Positions 45,073 through 57,088 of a stretch of DNA of 64,000 nucleotides are shown piece after piece (position 1 is the first letter of the stretch; each line of letters begins with the position of its first letter). This DNA comes from Siphonodentalium dalli (Eukaryota; Mollusca; Scaphopoda; Gadilida; Siphonodentaliidae). The notes under the pieces are model-generated. The model did no database searches. It saw only the letters and a program-made list of their open reading frames with translations, and was not told where the DNA came from. The stretch spans positions 128,845,989 to 128,909,988 of the forward strand of contig CP136068.1 of assembly GCA_032622095.1 (NCBI GenBank). Direction: 5' to 3'. The translations under genes were made by a program, and so were the position numbers.

Positions 45073-46991
45073 CCCCTGTCACACTCAGGCCGGCGCTCTC
45101 ATTGCGCTGCAAAAGTATCAAAGCGCCCACCTAAACGCACTAAGGTCTCCAAGAACCGATTGGTGACGCAGTGGACACTGGCTACAGCGGGCGAGGATCT
45201 CCATGGTCGCCCATAGGTGCCAGGGCGCCGCAATTGTTTTATGCATGCACAAAACAAGCGCAGAGGCTCGGCGTTCTGACCAGGACGTAGTACTGTCGCC
45301 GTGACAGCGCAAAGCAAAGCGCCAAGCGAGCGACGTGAGCGTTATGTGGACGTAGCAAGAGCGCATATTAGCTTCTCGTGGTCCCAGCAAGAAATTAATC
45401 TTGTCTTTTGCGACTACAGTAAGCTTAATCAAATTCTCACTACGTGCCTTTCCCGTCCTACGCCCAATGAGGCTCTGTCCAAAACTTATTTCGCTCTTTC
45501 TGCGCTGTCATGGGGTGTTATGGACTGGTTCCCGCTCATAGAACGTCCACATTGTGCTGCCACTGCGACTCTGGCGCTCGCTTTACGCCCAAGCGTTATA
45601 CATGGCGTTCTTCTGGCGTTTACAGCAGGTTTACAGTACGATCCCACTTTGAAATGCGGTCTGCTCATACCATGCACTGTCACACTCCGCTGCGATCAGG
45701 CTGGCGTTTGCTTTGAGTTGAAAAAGTATCAAAATACGAGTAACGCACAGTGGAAGCGCGGAAAATTGTCAGAAATTTTCAATCTGTTAAAACAAGAGAA
45801 CCAATGTCAGAAATGGTAACGCGCTCAAGATCATATATTATAAACCCAAGAATGTAATTGTAGAATATAAAATATATTGGTTTTGCGAATGACCAACTCA
45901 GAATTCTGTTAAATAACAATAACAACCAGCCCCTAATTAATGAACCGGTGGCCGACTCGACCGTCTCCGACCACAACCCCCAGTGGGCTGCAGAAATTTC
46001 TTTCATTTGTAATTGACATATAGTTTATCACAAACCAAAAATCAACATTAATCAACGTTGATTAACACAATAAACGAAATTGAATTTCCCCAACTACATG
46101 CACCTTTTACGGGACTCGGCCTCCATCTCGCAGTTTGACTTTTAATCATCCCAAAAATTCCCATTCTATAAATAAAACTAATAAAACACCCATTGATAAT
46201 GTCAGCCCGCACGCGAAACGAGAAACTCCCCACCAGTTATACATGCGGCGCGCGTGTCAAGCCATGCTCCTATCCCGCTTATCATGTTTTCATCGCCCTC
46301 TTTGTACCACCCATTGCGTTCCTGCTTTGTCCAGTCTCAGGCTTTCACTGCGTTTCCTCCACGCCGTAAACGCTCTTAATGCGTTCAAGTCGTTGCCATT
46401 GCGTTGTTAGTACGCTTTGCGCTGTCATGGCGACGGTACTACGTCTGGACAGAACGCCTAACCTCTGCGCTTGTTTTGTGCATGCACAAAACAAGCGCGG
46501 CGCTCTGGGGCGATCACGGAGACCCTCTCCCGTCCTAGCCAGTGTCCACTGCGTCACCAATACGTTCTTGGATACTTTACTGCGCTTTGCTTGGCGCTTT
46601 GATTATTTTTCAGCGCAATGCAAGCGCCGGCCTGATCGCAGCGGAGTGTGACAGTAGTTTAATCGGACAGCTAATCTATTACGGAGTGTTGGGTATTTTC
46701 CCCTCAACCTAAAAACTGACTATGACTGGAGAACGCAGGAGGCGCTATCTGTACTCTCCGCGCCCGCGCAGAGAACGTTTTGCGAACTTATTGAGAACGT
46801 ACTAGCATCACAATGACAGCGACTTGAACGCACTAAGAGCGTGAGACTTGACAAAGTAGGAACGCAATAGGAGCATACTTTGTTTTAAAAGTTTGACAAT
46901 TTTCGACAGTTTTCGGCGCTCCTCCTGCGTGTTACTCATATGTTGGTACTTTTGCAGCGCAGTGAGAGCGCCGGTCTGAGTGTGACAGGGG
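45073..46991. mobile_element. composite foldback, two interleaved long-TIR structures
   Basis: Outer tips CCCCTGTCACACTCAGGCC and complement (46991) agree over about 50 bp. Inner tips CTGTCACACTCCGCTGCGAT lie at 45676 and, inverted, at 46651. Long arms pair 45076-45318 with 46405-46651 (GTGACGCAGTGGACACTGGC, GCATGCACAAAACAAGCG), and 45690-45805 with 46870-46988 (GAGTAACGCACAGTGG, ..GTTAAAAC). The patch is CpG- and GC-richer than its surroundings. Its frames (for example 172 codons at 45301) come from the arms and show no domain. No clear target duplication; CTAA/TTAG flanks are only suggestive. Confidence 0.8.
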
Positions 46992-47492
46992 TTTTAGAAA
47001 CCGCTTTGGAAGCAGCATGAAAATGAGTATTAAATAATGTACAGTCTCTTCGATCTAGTGAGATAGGGTACTATTCTGTTGAAGAGATGAGTGTTTCTTT
47101 ACAGTATAATCAGCATTACGACATACAATGTACGTGTATGGTTTATTATCACGGAGAGTGTTGACAATTCCGGAAATGTAACTAGTATTTACACAGCAAT
47201 GGTGTGCACTTAAGTTTCTGCGTTACATTCTATAACTAATCATCATTCCAAATGAAACTACCACGCACTGTGTGACGAAATATTACTTCGTGTGTTGCAT
47301 GCCCGAAATAACTGTTTTTGGCCCGACTGTTGGATGCATTCCATGCAGAAAACCAGAAACGTAAATCATTGGGTTAACGTTCGTTGCAGTGATCGATAAA
47401 TCATTCAGATATATCTGTTTTAAATATATGTGTACCCTTAAAGATATATAACAATATACTTGTAAATTACTAATGTGTATTTTTGCTTATAG
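46992..47492. other. no feature seen
   Basis: Unassigned sequence up to a good acceptor-like tract at 47478-47492. Confidence 0.45.
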
Positions 47493-47619
47493 GTGGTTAT
47501 CACAATATGTTGCTTTCGTCGTAGTATGGATTGGAGTTGCGGCCATTTTGACAGCCATTTCATCGCCGCGATTGCATTATTTTCTGTCCTTGTCACTCTA
47601 TTTGACCCCTATACTCTAA
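47493..47619 (+). other. candidate terminal exon, hydrophobic
   Basis: After TTTTTGCTTATAG, the frame from TGG 47494 runs 41 codons to TAA. It contains YVAFVVVWIGVAAILTAIS, a convincing transmembrane segment, then a second apolar run FLSLSLYL. Phase would be 1 in. No partner exon was found on either side, so this may be chance; I cannot name a family. Confidence 0.25.
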
Positions 47620-50200
47620 TTTCATTTCAGCCAAACCTTGGCTGTTTATTTCACACCTGTTTCTGGGATAACCTGTGTGTCGACTGAGAACCTGTGTGTC
47701 AATTGAGGAGAACACACGGAGGATTTGTGTAAATGTTAGCCCAAACGACATTTCGAAGAAACGACGGCTTTGTTGTTTATTTCGAGGAATAATACCGCAT
47801 CATATGAATTCAGCCCAAATATATTGACAGGTGTCAAGGGTCTAACTCTATACTGAGCAATAAAAAACTAATGTTAATAAATACCGAGTATATTTAATTT
47901 AACGCCAATGGGTCGTTTATGTGCGTTTAAGAGTCTATTTATGCCTAAAGCAAAGTGAAATAACGATCTTAAAATGAATTGGCCGGTATATTTTATAAGT
48001 TATCAGGGTTACCAGGGTCGTAGTTGCATAAATTACAATATATTTTATGTTTATGCTAAGATAACTTGATCGGTATTGAGGTTAACACAAATCCCATATA
48101 TGGAAATTCCAAATATGGAAAGTGACTTGCGCAAAACAGATACAATGGTCTTACTAAAAACGAAGCAATAATAATAACAACAAACACCGACCCAGTTAAA
48201 TAATGACATTAAATGGCGCTGTATTGCGTCTTTAAGAGTGTGTTGATGTCTCTATCATGTGATTAACTAATTAAAAATTATTTCGCCTACATATTTTGAT
48301 AATTATCAGGTCCGCAGTTCGATTATGAAACGTTAAGATTATTGCTTGGTATTTGTTTCAAATCAGATAGCTGCATCTCGGTTATCTGGATCAGATATAT
48401 TTATAGCGTCGAAGCGAAGAAATGTTGTCAAATTCCACGTCTGAATACGCGTCTTATTCTCACTTATACCGTGTTTATATCAGTTTTATTCTATGTGTTG
48501 TTGTGTATTGTATTACTTTGATCAAGGTTGCGCTTTTGTTATTCTCACAATAGGTAAATTTGATGCGTGTTTACATTTCAAAATTGCGTCTGCCATGTAC
48601 AGTAACACTAACAGTGCGACGGAATTCCACATGTACGAGCACCATTGATTCCTTAATTACGAGACTAATTTATCGAATGAGGTCAAATTTTCGCATATAA
48701 CAAGACTCGTATGTTATTCTGCACCATTCTGACGAGTGCCGACTTTCATTTCGCATTATTTTCGTTTTTATCGAAAAATAATCGTTCTCTATGCCTATAT
48801 ATGGACTGGAGATTCCCATGTAAATTTTTTCAACCAAAAAAAATTCATTGTTTTGCCAATTTCAAGCTAGTTTATAGCATGGTCATGGCATAATTTGACC
48901 TAGCGAGTGTCGGTAGACGTTTCTTGAGTGTGCACAACAAATTTTGGTCCCAACGAAGCAGGCTAAAATCCTGAAATTTGTCAATTTTACTTTGCGTGTG
49001 AAGAAAATATTCATTTAAACTTCCAAAATTGGTTGAAATATGCCCAACAACATTCAGTTGAATGGTGACATTATTTATAGTCACCGACTAACTTCCACGA
49101 TGAATCAAATTTGTTTTTATTGGTGACAATTATGTCGCGAGAGATAAAAATGTAAAAAATTTTAAGAAAATGTTAAATTTTAGCTCATTTTAAGACTTTA
49201 ATTGCTTGTAGATCGGTGTTAATTATCTTCGTCAATGATGTCATGTCACGCTTGTTAATAATTCATTTGTTCGGAAATACTTATTGGGGGTCGAAATGTA
49301 TAAAATTTAACTACCACCACTTCCAAAAACAACACCGATAAACAATAACGCTCTTTGTCCCATGCAATGGAAATGGCTATTTATTGTCCTGATATCAGTG
49401 ATATAAATGAATGCCTAAAATTAGTATTATCCTGAAATAAATTTATGCCACTTTGGCGAACATGGGAACCACGGTACAATTTATGCCATTTAGGCACACT
49501 TTAGAGTGAAATCAGGGCTTATATTTCGGCGATAATCCATATCTAGATTCTCGTAAATATTCTCGCAAATTACCCTGGATTCTCGTGAAAAGGTATATAT
49601 GGATTCTCGCAAAATCAGATGAAATATATGCCCTGGAAATATAGCAAATCGTTTAATGCTTTAGAATTTTGGTTTTCGGAGATTTATATATATGCTTAAA
49701 GACATATTATGGACTTGTTATGGACTTTTTCGGGTGCGAGAAATTGATAAGTTAGTGCTCAGGCACTTTGCCAACCTGGGGAATGTTATCATTCTACTAA
49801 CATCACTGAAAATTTCCAAAAAAATCTACCACACCACTTCATAGAGAACATCGTCTGAACTACTCCAAATTGTAAATATTTACATCTCGATTCGGGGCGC
49901 AACTATCGGCTATAATTAAACAAAAATGATTTCGCCATCGAGAGTCATTGCATTTAACTAATATATAAGAATGACGTTGTGTATCATCCATTTAGATTAA
50001 TATTCGTAACAAATAACTACTTTGAGAAAGATTATTCTTAATTTCTATTTGATCACTCTGCCCGTTGTCTGCCGGAGTGTTTCACATCACTTTAATCAAG
50101 GAAGACTGTTCAGAAAAACTGCATTTCAAGATCACAAAACAACTTTCCTTTTTAGGGCCACCACATCTTTCCAAAGATGTACTTCTTCCATTTTGCTATC
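47620..50200. other. no feature supported
   Basis: Long AT-rich stretch. GATTCTCG motifs recur at 49545-49610. No exon, tRNA or bounded element recognised. Confidence 0.5.
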
Positions 50201-50204
50201 AAAG

Positions 50205-50480
50205 ACCGAAAAATGTCGTTAAACTAGAGATCCAAATACCCACTAAGGGCCCCTATATCTTGAAATATTAAAGACCGAGAATGTCGTTAAACTATAAAGA
50301 CCGAAAAATGTCGTTAAACTAGAGATCCAAATACCCCCTATATCTTGAGATATTATAAAGACCGAAAAATGTCATTAAACTATTAAAGACCGAAAAATGT
50401 CGTTAAACTAGAGATCCAAACATCCCCATCCCCTATTTTATTAGACAATTAAGAACGAAATATGTCGTTACACCATTAAT
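50205..50480 (+). repeat. tandem repeat, ~33/66-bp units
   Basis: Repeats of AAAGACCGAAAAATGTCGTT followed by AAACTAGAGATCCAAATACC and TATATCTTGAGATATT, about four to five partial units of mixed length. Confidence 0.85.
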
Positions 50481-50737
50481 ACATAATTTGTGTTTATGAA
50501 AGTCTGGCACCCATTAGCAGTTTGTTTTCAGTACATTTTAATATTCATTGGAACGTAAACAATTATTCGCTGACAGAAATCATGTTAATATCGCCTTTCG
50601 TTACTGGTTTCCTCGACTCAAATATTTCTCACTGCTCAATACTTATAATTAAAAAAAATGTTCTGTGTTTTGTGTCACTTCTTAATAGCATTATGTATTC
50701 TGCTATTGACAAGAAAAAAAGTTGCAGTATACCTTAA

Positions 50738-51227
50738 AGGTACGGAAGGCCTTGGTGGGTATCCTGTGAACATATTTCCACCTGTCAAAAACCGCTACAA
50801 ACTTAAATAATATTCAAATATAGACATACTTTGTTAATATACAAATGAGAAATATCTCATAAACAGTATGTTATTGTCGTAAATTTGACGATTGTTATGT
50901 AAACAAAGCATAAAAAGTTACTTTCTAGGTGTTTCTTTATATTATGATGGTAAACATAAAGAGCGTTCTTTGTTGCTCAATTCCTTATTTGGAAATAATA
51001 AAGAGCGTTTATACCATTTGTGTGTGATTAGCCAGTAGCATTGTGCTGCCTTCTATAACACAATCAGACTCTTGTTTAGGTAAAATTTAGTAGGTCTTTA
51101 TGTGAGCATGATGTTTACGCGATAGTGATCGTATATTTGAACCAAAATGTATGCGTTTTAATATTTTTCTGTTTACGGTGTTTGGAACAAATATGAATAT
51201 TTTCGACAACTAAGCCCCCTCGTCCCT
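50738..51227 (+). mobile_element. TTAA-target element, AGG-ended (copy of 4.2 kb family)
   Basis: TTAA 50734-50737 and 51228-51231. Ends AGGTACGGAAGG and CCCTCGTCCCT are inverted over the outer 7 bp. Body collinear with 4236-4749. Confidence 0.75.
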
Positions 51228-51231
51228 TTAA

Positions 51232-52399
51232 TATAACATCCCTCATCCAATAATCTCCAAATTGCATATCTAATTTCAATCCTAGTTACACGTCACGCCG
51301 CCCCTTATCATTTGCCAATTGTACACCCTTTTTTTGCTGCTGCTGCAACTGTTCAATTTCTTTAAAAATTATTGAAAAAATGGCCCTCCCGCCCGCCGAC
51401 ATTTACCTCTGATATTTTTTTGATCATCGGTCCGCACCAAAATTGAGCACACGTCCCTATATAATATACCTATTTAAACCGAGTATACACGGTGGTGTAA
51501 TAGATCAACCGTTAAGTTAACCGTTTAGGTAGCATATTTCCACGTATACGTTATCACGACAAATCCCTGCTGATCTGTTATTAATGAACCAAACACTTAA
51601 CATGTCAACACACTCTGGCCCGCCAATGCTACAGTGTATAAACGTAACGGGGCAAATATGCACATTATATTGGCAGCTAACGAGAGCATTCATCATCAGC
51701 AATCTGCTCACCCCTTTTAGCCGATACGATAGAAACTAAACGATTTGTTACTTCTAATTACCCGTACTTAATTACACTACTTGCGTGTTAATAAAGTACG
51801 ACCCCGCCATTACCACTAAAGGTGAAACATGGGATTTAGAACATTAATATTCACTCTTACATAGTTCCACATTCAAGGTTCGTCTTGTGTAATCGTATGT
51901 CAGTTGTAACGTTGTGAAACTGCAACCGAACTGAATTATTCTATGCTAAATAGTTCATGGCTGACCTGATGCATGCATCTTAGTTTTCTTGTACAAACTG
52001 GTATATATTGGATGGAGGATTAATGGTTACACTGGTGTAAATAGGGTTCGGAGTGACATCTAGCGGATGCGGGAGGAATATATAGGAGAGAATAAAATAG
52101 ACACTGGGCCCTGACTCGTCAATATCCTTGTGTGGTTTTTGCATAAAAAAAATTGTCACACCTCTTCCCTATGATTTCCCATAGGTAAAATATCCATTGG
52201 AACAGGAATTAACCCTTTGTAGTGAAGTTTGAATTTTTTGGTGTGGTCTAAAATATGACAGTATTTTTTTATGCGGTTCTGACACTAGTTACGAAAACAC
52301 AAGATTTAAAGGCAATTTCCCTGCTAGACGAACATTACTTTTTTGTATAAAAAGTTTCCCCAAATATAAATTTTTCAGATTTAAAGAACATTTTGGACC
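51232..52399. other. no feature seen
   Basis: Nothing bounded or coding recognised. Confidence 0.5.
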
Positions 52400-52912
52400 C
52401 AAAATTTATATTGCCAACAGTATATGCTAAAACGTTAGCACTGAGGCCTATGGAAAACATTTACACCACTGTGGAAAAAATGAGCTTTATGGCATTTTTT
52501 TATTCCTGGGAGTCACTTTAAAGTATTTTAATGCATTTTCACAGCCAGGTCTTTCAGTCCAATGACTCTCATGCATGGTGGACTATTCTTGCTGCTGATG
52601 TCATCTTTCAATTACATCAGCCAAAAAAATAGTGTGATTTTTCATAAAAAATGCCAATTTTTCAAGGTATTTTCAAATTTTTCAAGGTGGTAACAGTCAC
52701 ATGATAATGCAAATGACCCATAACATGAGCATGTCAATGACACACATATCAGTTGTTATAAGAAGCTAATCTAAGTATTTTGGATTTTATGGCCAGTGAT
52801 ATACAGATATATATCATAACAGTGTGTCATTTCCAAAATTTATATTGCCAACAGTATACGCTAAAACGTTAGCACTGAGGCCTATGGAAAACATTTGCAC
52901 CAGTGTAACATT
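52400..52912 (+). repeat. direct repeat pair, ~75 bp, 435 bp apart
   Basis: AAAATTTATATTGCCAACAG, CTAAAACGTTAGCACTGAGG and CCTATGGAAAACATTT occur at 52400-52475 and again at 52836-52908. The GTTAGCACTGAGGCCTATG core resembles the right end of the 12-14 kb triplet (GTTAACACTGAGGCCTATG). Confidence 0.8.
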
Positions 52913-52914
52913 AA

Positions 52915-53387
52915 AGGTACTCAATCCGATCAGAGGGTCCCCATCTCAACAGATTCCAACAACAACAATCCGATCAGAGGGTCCTATATTACTATTTATT
53001 TGGCTTTGGGGGTAAAAAATATTTGATTCGAGTCGAGGAACCCATCAAACAAAGCTCAGAGTTATTAGATATTGATTTTTGAAATTTGTTATTTTCTCGA
53101 GATGAGTACTAATAATTGCCTTCAACTGCGTAATCTGCTCGAGATGTGTACACCAAAGCACTATTCAGACAGACAAGGATGGATAACTTTAAAATCAAGT
53201 GGTAATAATAACGCAATTTTGACTGTGTTCTGGGCCAGAAAGTATTCCGATAATGAAAAATAATAGATTTCTGAAATCGATATCTAAAAACTCTGAGCTT
53301 TGATGGGTGGCTTCCTAGACTCGAATCAAATATTTTTGACCCCCGAAGCCATTGAAATTGAGAGGAGTTTTATCGGATTGAGTATCT
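52915..53387. mobile_element. TTAA foldback element, 473 bp
   Basis: TTAA 52911-52914 and 53388-53391. Ends AGGTACTCAATCCGATCAGA and ATCGGATTGAGTATCT. The arms continue inward: TATTTGATTCGAGTCGAGGA and CTCGAATCAAATATTT, AAAGCTCAGAGTTATTAGAT and AACTCTGAGCTTT. No coding. Confidence 0.9.
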
Positions 53388-54315
53388 TTAAGCGTTCTGG
53401 TGTCGCTGATGAGGGATATTGAGGAAAAACGTACTTCACAAGGTCTAAAAATGGGCATTTAAAAAAATATCTGTAAAAAACTTTGCTCAAAGCGGATTTT
53501 AGCGGATTTTGGATATGTTGTAGAGGATATATTCCTCTTGAAAATGGAATAAAAACCAACTTAATCCAAATTTATTCTAGGTCAAACCTTTTATCGACCA
53601 GGCTAATTTTGGAATTCAGAGAGCATATGACATATAATTGTTCAAAATACGCAAAACCCAGATGATATACTAGGATGCATTTTTTCATTTCAACTAAGGT
53701 TTTGTCTAACGTTGGTATGTATGTCGGAATTTGGTCAACTAGAGCGTTGACATGACACCACGTCATCCCCTATAAACCTGAAACCGACTAACTTGACACT
53801 CGCTCCGAAACGGAGGATACTATATATTATAGTCGTTTAGACTAGATTTTGAAGTGAACCAATAACAAATAGGTACTAACCTGTTTTTGATGCAAAAAGC
53901 GCTTTGAGGATAATGTTCTACAGCTCTCTAAAATAGGGTCTTATTTATGGTTTTATGTCCATTTTGTTGCTTGTGAATGTGACTATACCCATACAATAAC
54001 ATATCCAAAATCCCCACTAGGCCATGAACCCCGGGATGGGAAAATCGTCATTGTTGGGTCAAAAGACAAGAATATGTAAACAAAAAAAATGGTGAAATTG
54101 GAATCTTGTTAGTCAACAAATCTGCCGAATACTGTCGAGGTCCATGACTGCAAAATATGACCACACAATAACATATCCTAAATTTTGATGCGTTTCATGG
54201 ATGGAAAGTCGTTATATTTAGATAAACAAATGCGAAAAAAAAAATGTGATAAAATTATGAAAATTGGAATTTTATTCCGGGAACAAGGTCCCCCAGGATT
54301 ATACTTAATCCATTT
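53388..54315. other. unassigned, with repeat shared with 43.8 kb
   Basis: 53500-53605 is inverted to 43770-43890. CATATCCAAAATCC and CATATCCTAAATTTTG recur near 54000 and 54172, suggesting a larger degenerate family. Confidence 0.5.
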
Positions 54316-54375
54316 TTGTTTTGTTCGTTAGGATGCGTGCTCGACTTGTTTTGTTCGTTAGGATGCGTGCTCGAC
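54316..54375 (+). repeat. 30-bp tandem duplication
   Basis: Two identical units TTGTTTTGTTCGTTAGGATG plus CGTGCTCGAC. Confidence 0.95.
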
Positions 54376-55439
54376 TTTGAAAGATGTCCGTGTATGTAAC
54401 AGGTAATATAGTGGTCAAGATAGCCTCATTTTCCGGGAGTATAACTCGCTCACATCAATGTTATAAATGTGACAGAAAACTGCCTCAAAAACGCATTATT
54501 TTTGTTGCCATGGCATACTTATGCCTGTCATTTCATGCAAAATTTGACTGCAAAAATCCATAATGGCGGGGAAAATGGCAAACGGAAGTAGAATAACATG
54601 GTATATTTTCCATTTATACGAAAACTACATATATGTGTAAATGGCTATCGTTGTGCCACCATAATGTTATCGCCTTCTGCGATGTGGAAAATTCAATGAC
54701 GCCTTGCGCGCAGAATTTACTCGCGATGTTCATTTCATAACGGTCTTCTCCGAAAGCTATTGGGAAGTTGTCGATTTCATTAATGTACATTCATATGTGT
54801 CAGTGCTCCCAAGTACATGGCGACCCTCAAACAAAATACTTATATGATCACATTGCAGACATCGCGGAGAGGTCTGATATCATGGATAAGCGTATACAGT
54901 ACCATTCAATCGCGACAAACGTACGCATTACGTTGTCTACCAGCAAACATTTATAACCAACCAACCTGAAGGGATCCACTCTTTCAATCTTGCACCATAA
55001 TGTCGACATGAACATATTGAATCACCGAGATGTTTCGATGTAAAAAGTACATAATAATGCTTGTCCGATAAAAGTATCAACTTAAAAGTTCGAATATTAG
55101 TGTTCACTAAATATATGCAAATTAGCAAACACCACAACTGGTGTGTTTTGCGAATCCGTGGGGTATATAAGATCTATGATTTTAAGTACATTATAGTGAT
55201 GTGAAATAGATGAGTTACTGCAGTGTGTGTTTGGAGATATTCTTGCATTATAACATCAGGCGGGCGACAAAAACAATGTCTCCCGGCTCAGCGGGCGACA
55301 GTGTGATTTGTCGCCCGGCACGTGGCAGGAAATGGGCCAATCAGAAGGGTGGAAAATAGAGGAGGGTAACAACCACACTCGTTGGTTTGGTATACTACCA
55401 AGAAGGTGGTTTGAGACACCAGTTAGCCTGATTAGTCGA
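54376..55439. other. unassigned; one GC-rich hairpin
   Basis: At 55258-55320, CGGGCGACAAAAAC, GCGGGCGACAGTG and TTTGTCGCCCGGC form local inverted repeats. Otherwise no feature. Confidence 0.5.
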
Positions 55440-55510
55440 AACTTTACCATGCCATGAAGCTCTACTCTGCATGGTTAACACCCGTAGAGATCATATACCA
55501 CCAATAAAAG
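55440..55510 (-). repeat. dispersed repeat, third copy
   Basis: Complement of the 3615-3690 and 37668-37725 repeat: CCCGTAGAGATCATATACCA, preceded by GCTCTACTCTGCATGG. Confidence 0.65.
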
Positions 55511-55814
55511 AACCCGGGCACATTTTGTGACAGGGAAGTGTACAGCATTGAAAAGCAGTTATTACATGCGCCTTAATAATGCATTTCACTTTAGGTGAAG
55601 TTTCTGACTCCAAATTGTACATTTTAAGTGACAGATCTTGCTTTGCATCGCAATACAAATTACGGAATTTATCCCGGATTATTATTTGCAATGTTTTTAC
55701 GATATCGACTCACAAAAGTCACAAAATGCATATCATCTCCAGCTGGGACCACACCTAATGTGGAGTAGATTATGAGGAAAAAGTATTGACAAAGAAATAT
55801 ATTTCCCGTCATGT

Positions 55815-56250
55815 TTGTTCAATCAATCAATCAAGTTTATTGTCTATGTAAATCAATTAATGACATTTAGACAACATCAATTAACATACATACATATACT
55901 TTACAGGTTACACGCGTGCGTTGTAATATGTTTCCCCACAGCAACAGGCAGCCTTGCGCATATTAAAACCGCACACATTTGTTGGAAGTCCAAAAAAGCA
56001 TGCAGCTCCAATCTACCCACGACTACCAACCACTGTGGTAACACCCTCATTCCCACCACCCTGTCATACCACTTCACCGGGCGCCATGGTGGAGCACACC
56101 CCGCTCCAGACGAGACAAATGCACCGTTTGGAGCGGGGCCCGATCGGCCCAGGCATCCCTCTGTGGCACCGCGGAGCTGGTGCACTTTTACTGACCATCT
56201 CTTATTTTCCATATATCTGGCGAAATATTCTGATTTTAATTAAAATAAAC
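55815..56250 (-). mobile_element. possible 3' end of a non-LTR retroelement or transcript
   Basis: On the - strand a GC-richer open stretch (103 codons, 56212-55901) is followed by AATAAA and a (TTGA)n tail, CTTGATTGATTGATTG, near 55818-55840. A short tandem tail after a poly(A)-like signal is common for CR1/L2-type LINEs. The peptide has no reverse transcriptase motif, so this is only a suggestion. Confidence 0.3.
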
Positions 56251-57037
56251 TTTAGATGAGCCTAAATAGTTCATTGATAACATAAAACATGGTATTAAAA
56301 TTAGTTAATATCACTAGCATTGTCGCTGTTGGCATTGATTTCAAGATAGTACAGTCATATATCAATGCTACAAAGAGATTCGAAGAATGACCTTAATCGT
56401 ATATTAAAACCTCAAACAGTGCTCTTACAATTCAGACGGATATGTGGTAGAGATCCCTTCCTGTCGCCAGTGGATCGCGGATGACGGTTTTTCTCCAAAT
56501 TTACTTGCTTTGATTGTTTTTGTATCGTGCTGTAATTGTCGTCTTTTATATGTATATCTATTATTTGTAACATTTGTAGGGAGAGGAGCAACCGTAAGTT
56601 TTGTAACTTGTGCTCCGATCCCTTAAGCTGAGTGTAGCTTAATAAATATGTTTAAACTAAAACTACTATTTTCCAACAGATGCATACTAATGAGTTCATG
56701 TGGAGTCGACTTGCCTTATTATAAACCTTATTATAAATGTCTTATTTTCAGGTAGCTGTGTACCACACCTTGTGGTTCCATTGTATATAATGTTCATTTA
56801 ATATTAATGTTTGTCAATTTATGCCAATCTTCATTAATGGAGGAAATAAGGATGTACTAATATACTGTATGGTATGTTGCATGAACCCACCTCGAAGGCA
56901 TTAGGTCCCTTTAAGATGTAGGCCAATATTTCGGCTGACTATTTCTCACAACTGCGAGAGTTCGGTTTCCGGGCCAGGCCAGTTCGCTCGAACTTATGAA
57001 CAAATGCAGGCGTTTGCTTCTATTCGTCTCAGCCAAA
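56251..57037. other. no bounded feature; possible promoter region at its right end
   Basis: AATAAA lies at 56640. From about 56930 to 57037 CpG dinucleotides become frequent, just before the candidate start at 57038. Confidence 0.35.
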
Positions 57038-57088
57038 ATGGCGCTTACAACTCTTGACGACATACACTTATTGAAGCGACAGTTTCCG
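57038..57088 (+). other. candidate first coding exon
   Basis: AAAATGGCG is a strong Kozak context after a locally CpG-rich stretch. The frame MALTTLDDIHLLKRQFP could splice at GTAGTT (57089); otherwise it stops 12 codons later. The donor is weak, and no downstream exon was found before 64000. Confidence 0.25.

Noticed and set aside
45301-45819. 172-codon frame
   Set aside because: Lies across arms of the foldback; the inverse frames exist in the opposite arms, so it is a by-product of GC-rich repeats.
45065-46998. TTAA or TAA target duplication around the composite foldback
   Set aside because: Flanks read CTAA and TTAG with ambiguous borders; not enough to claim a target site.
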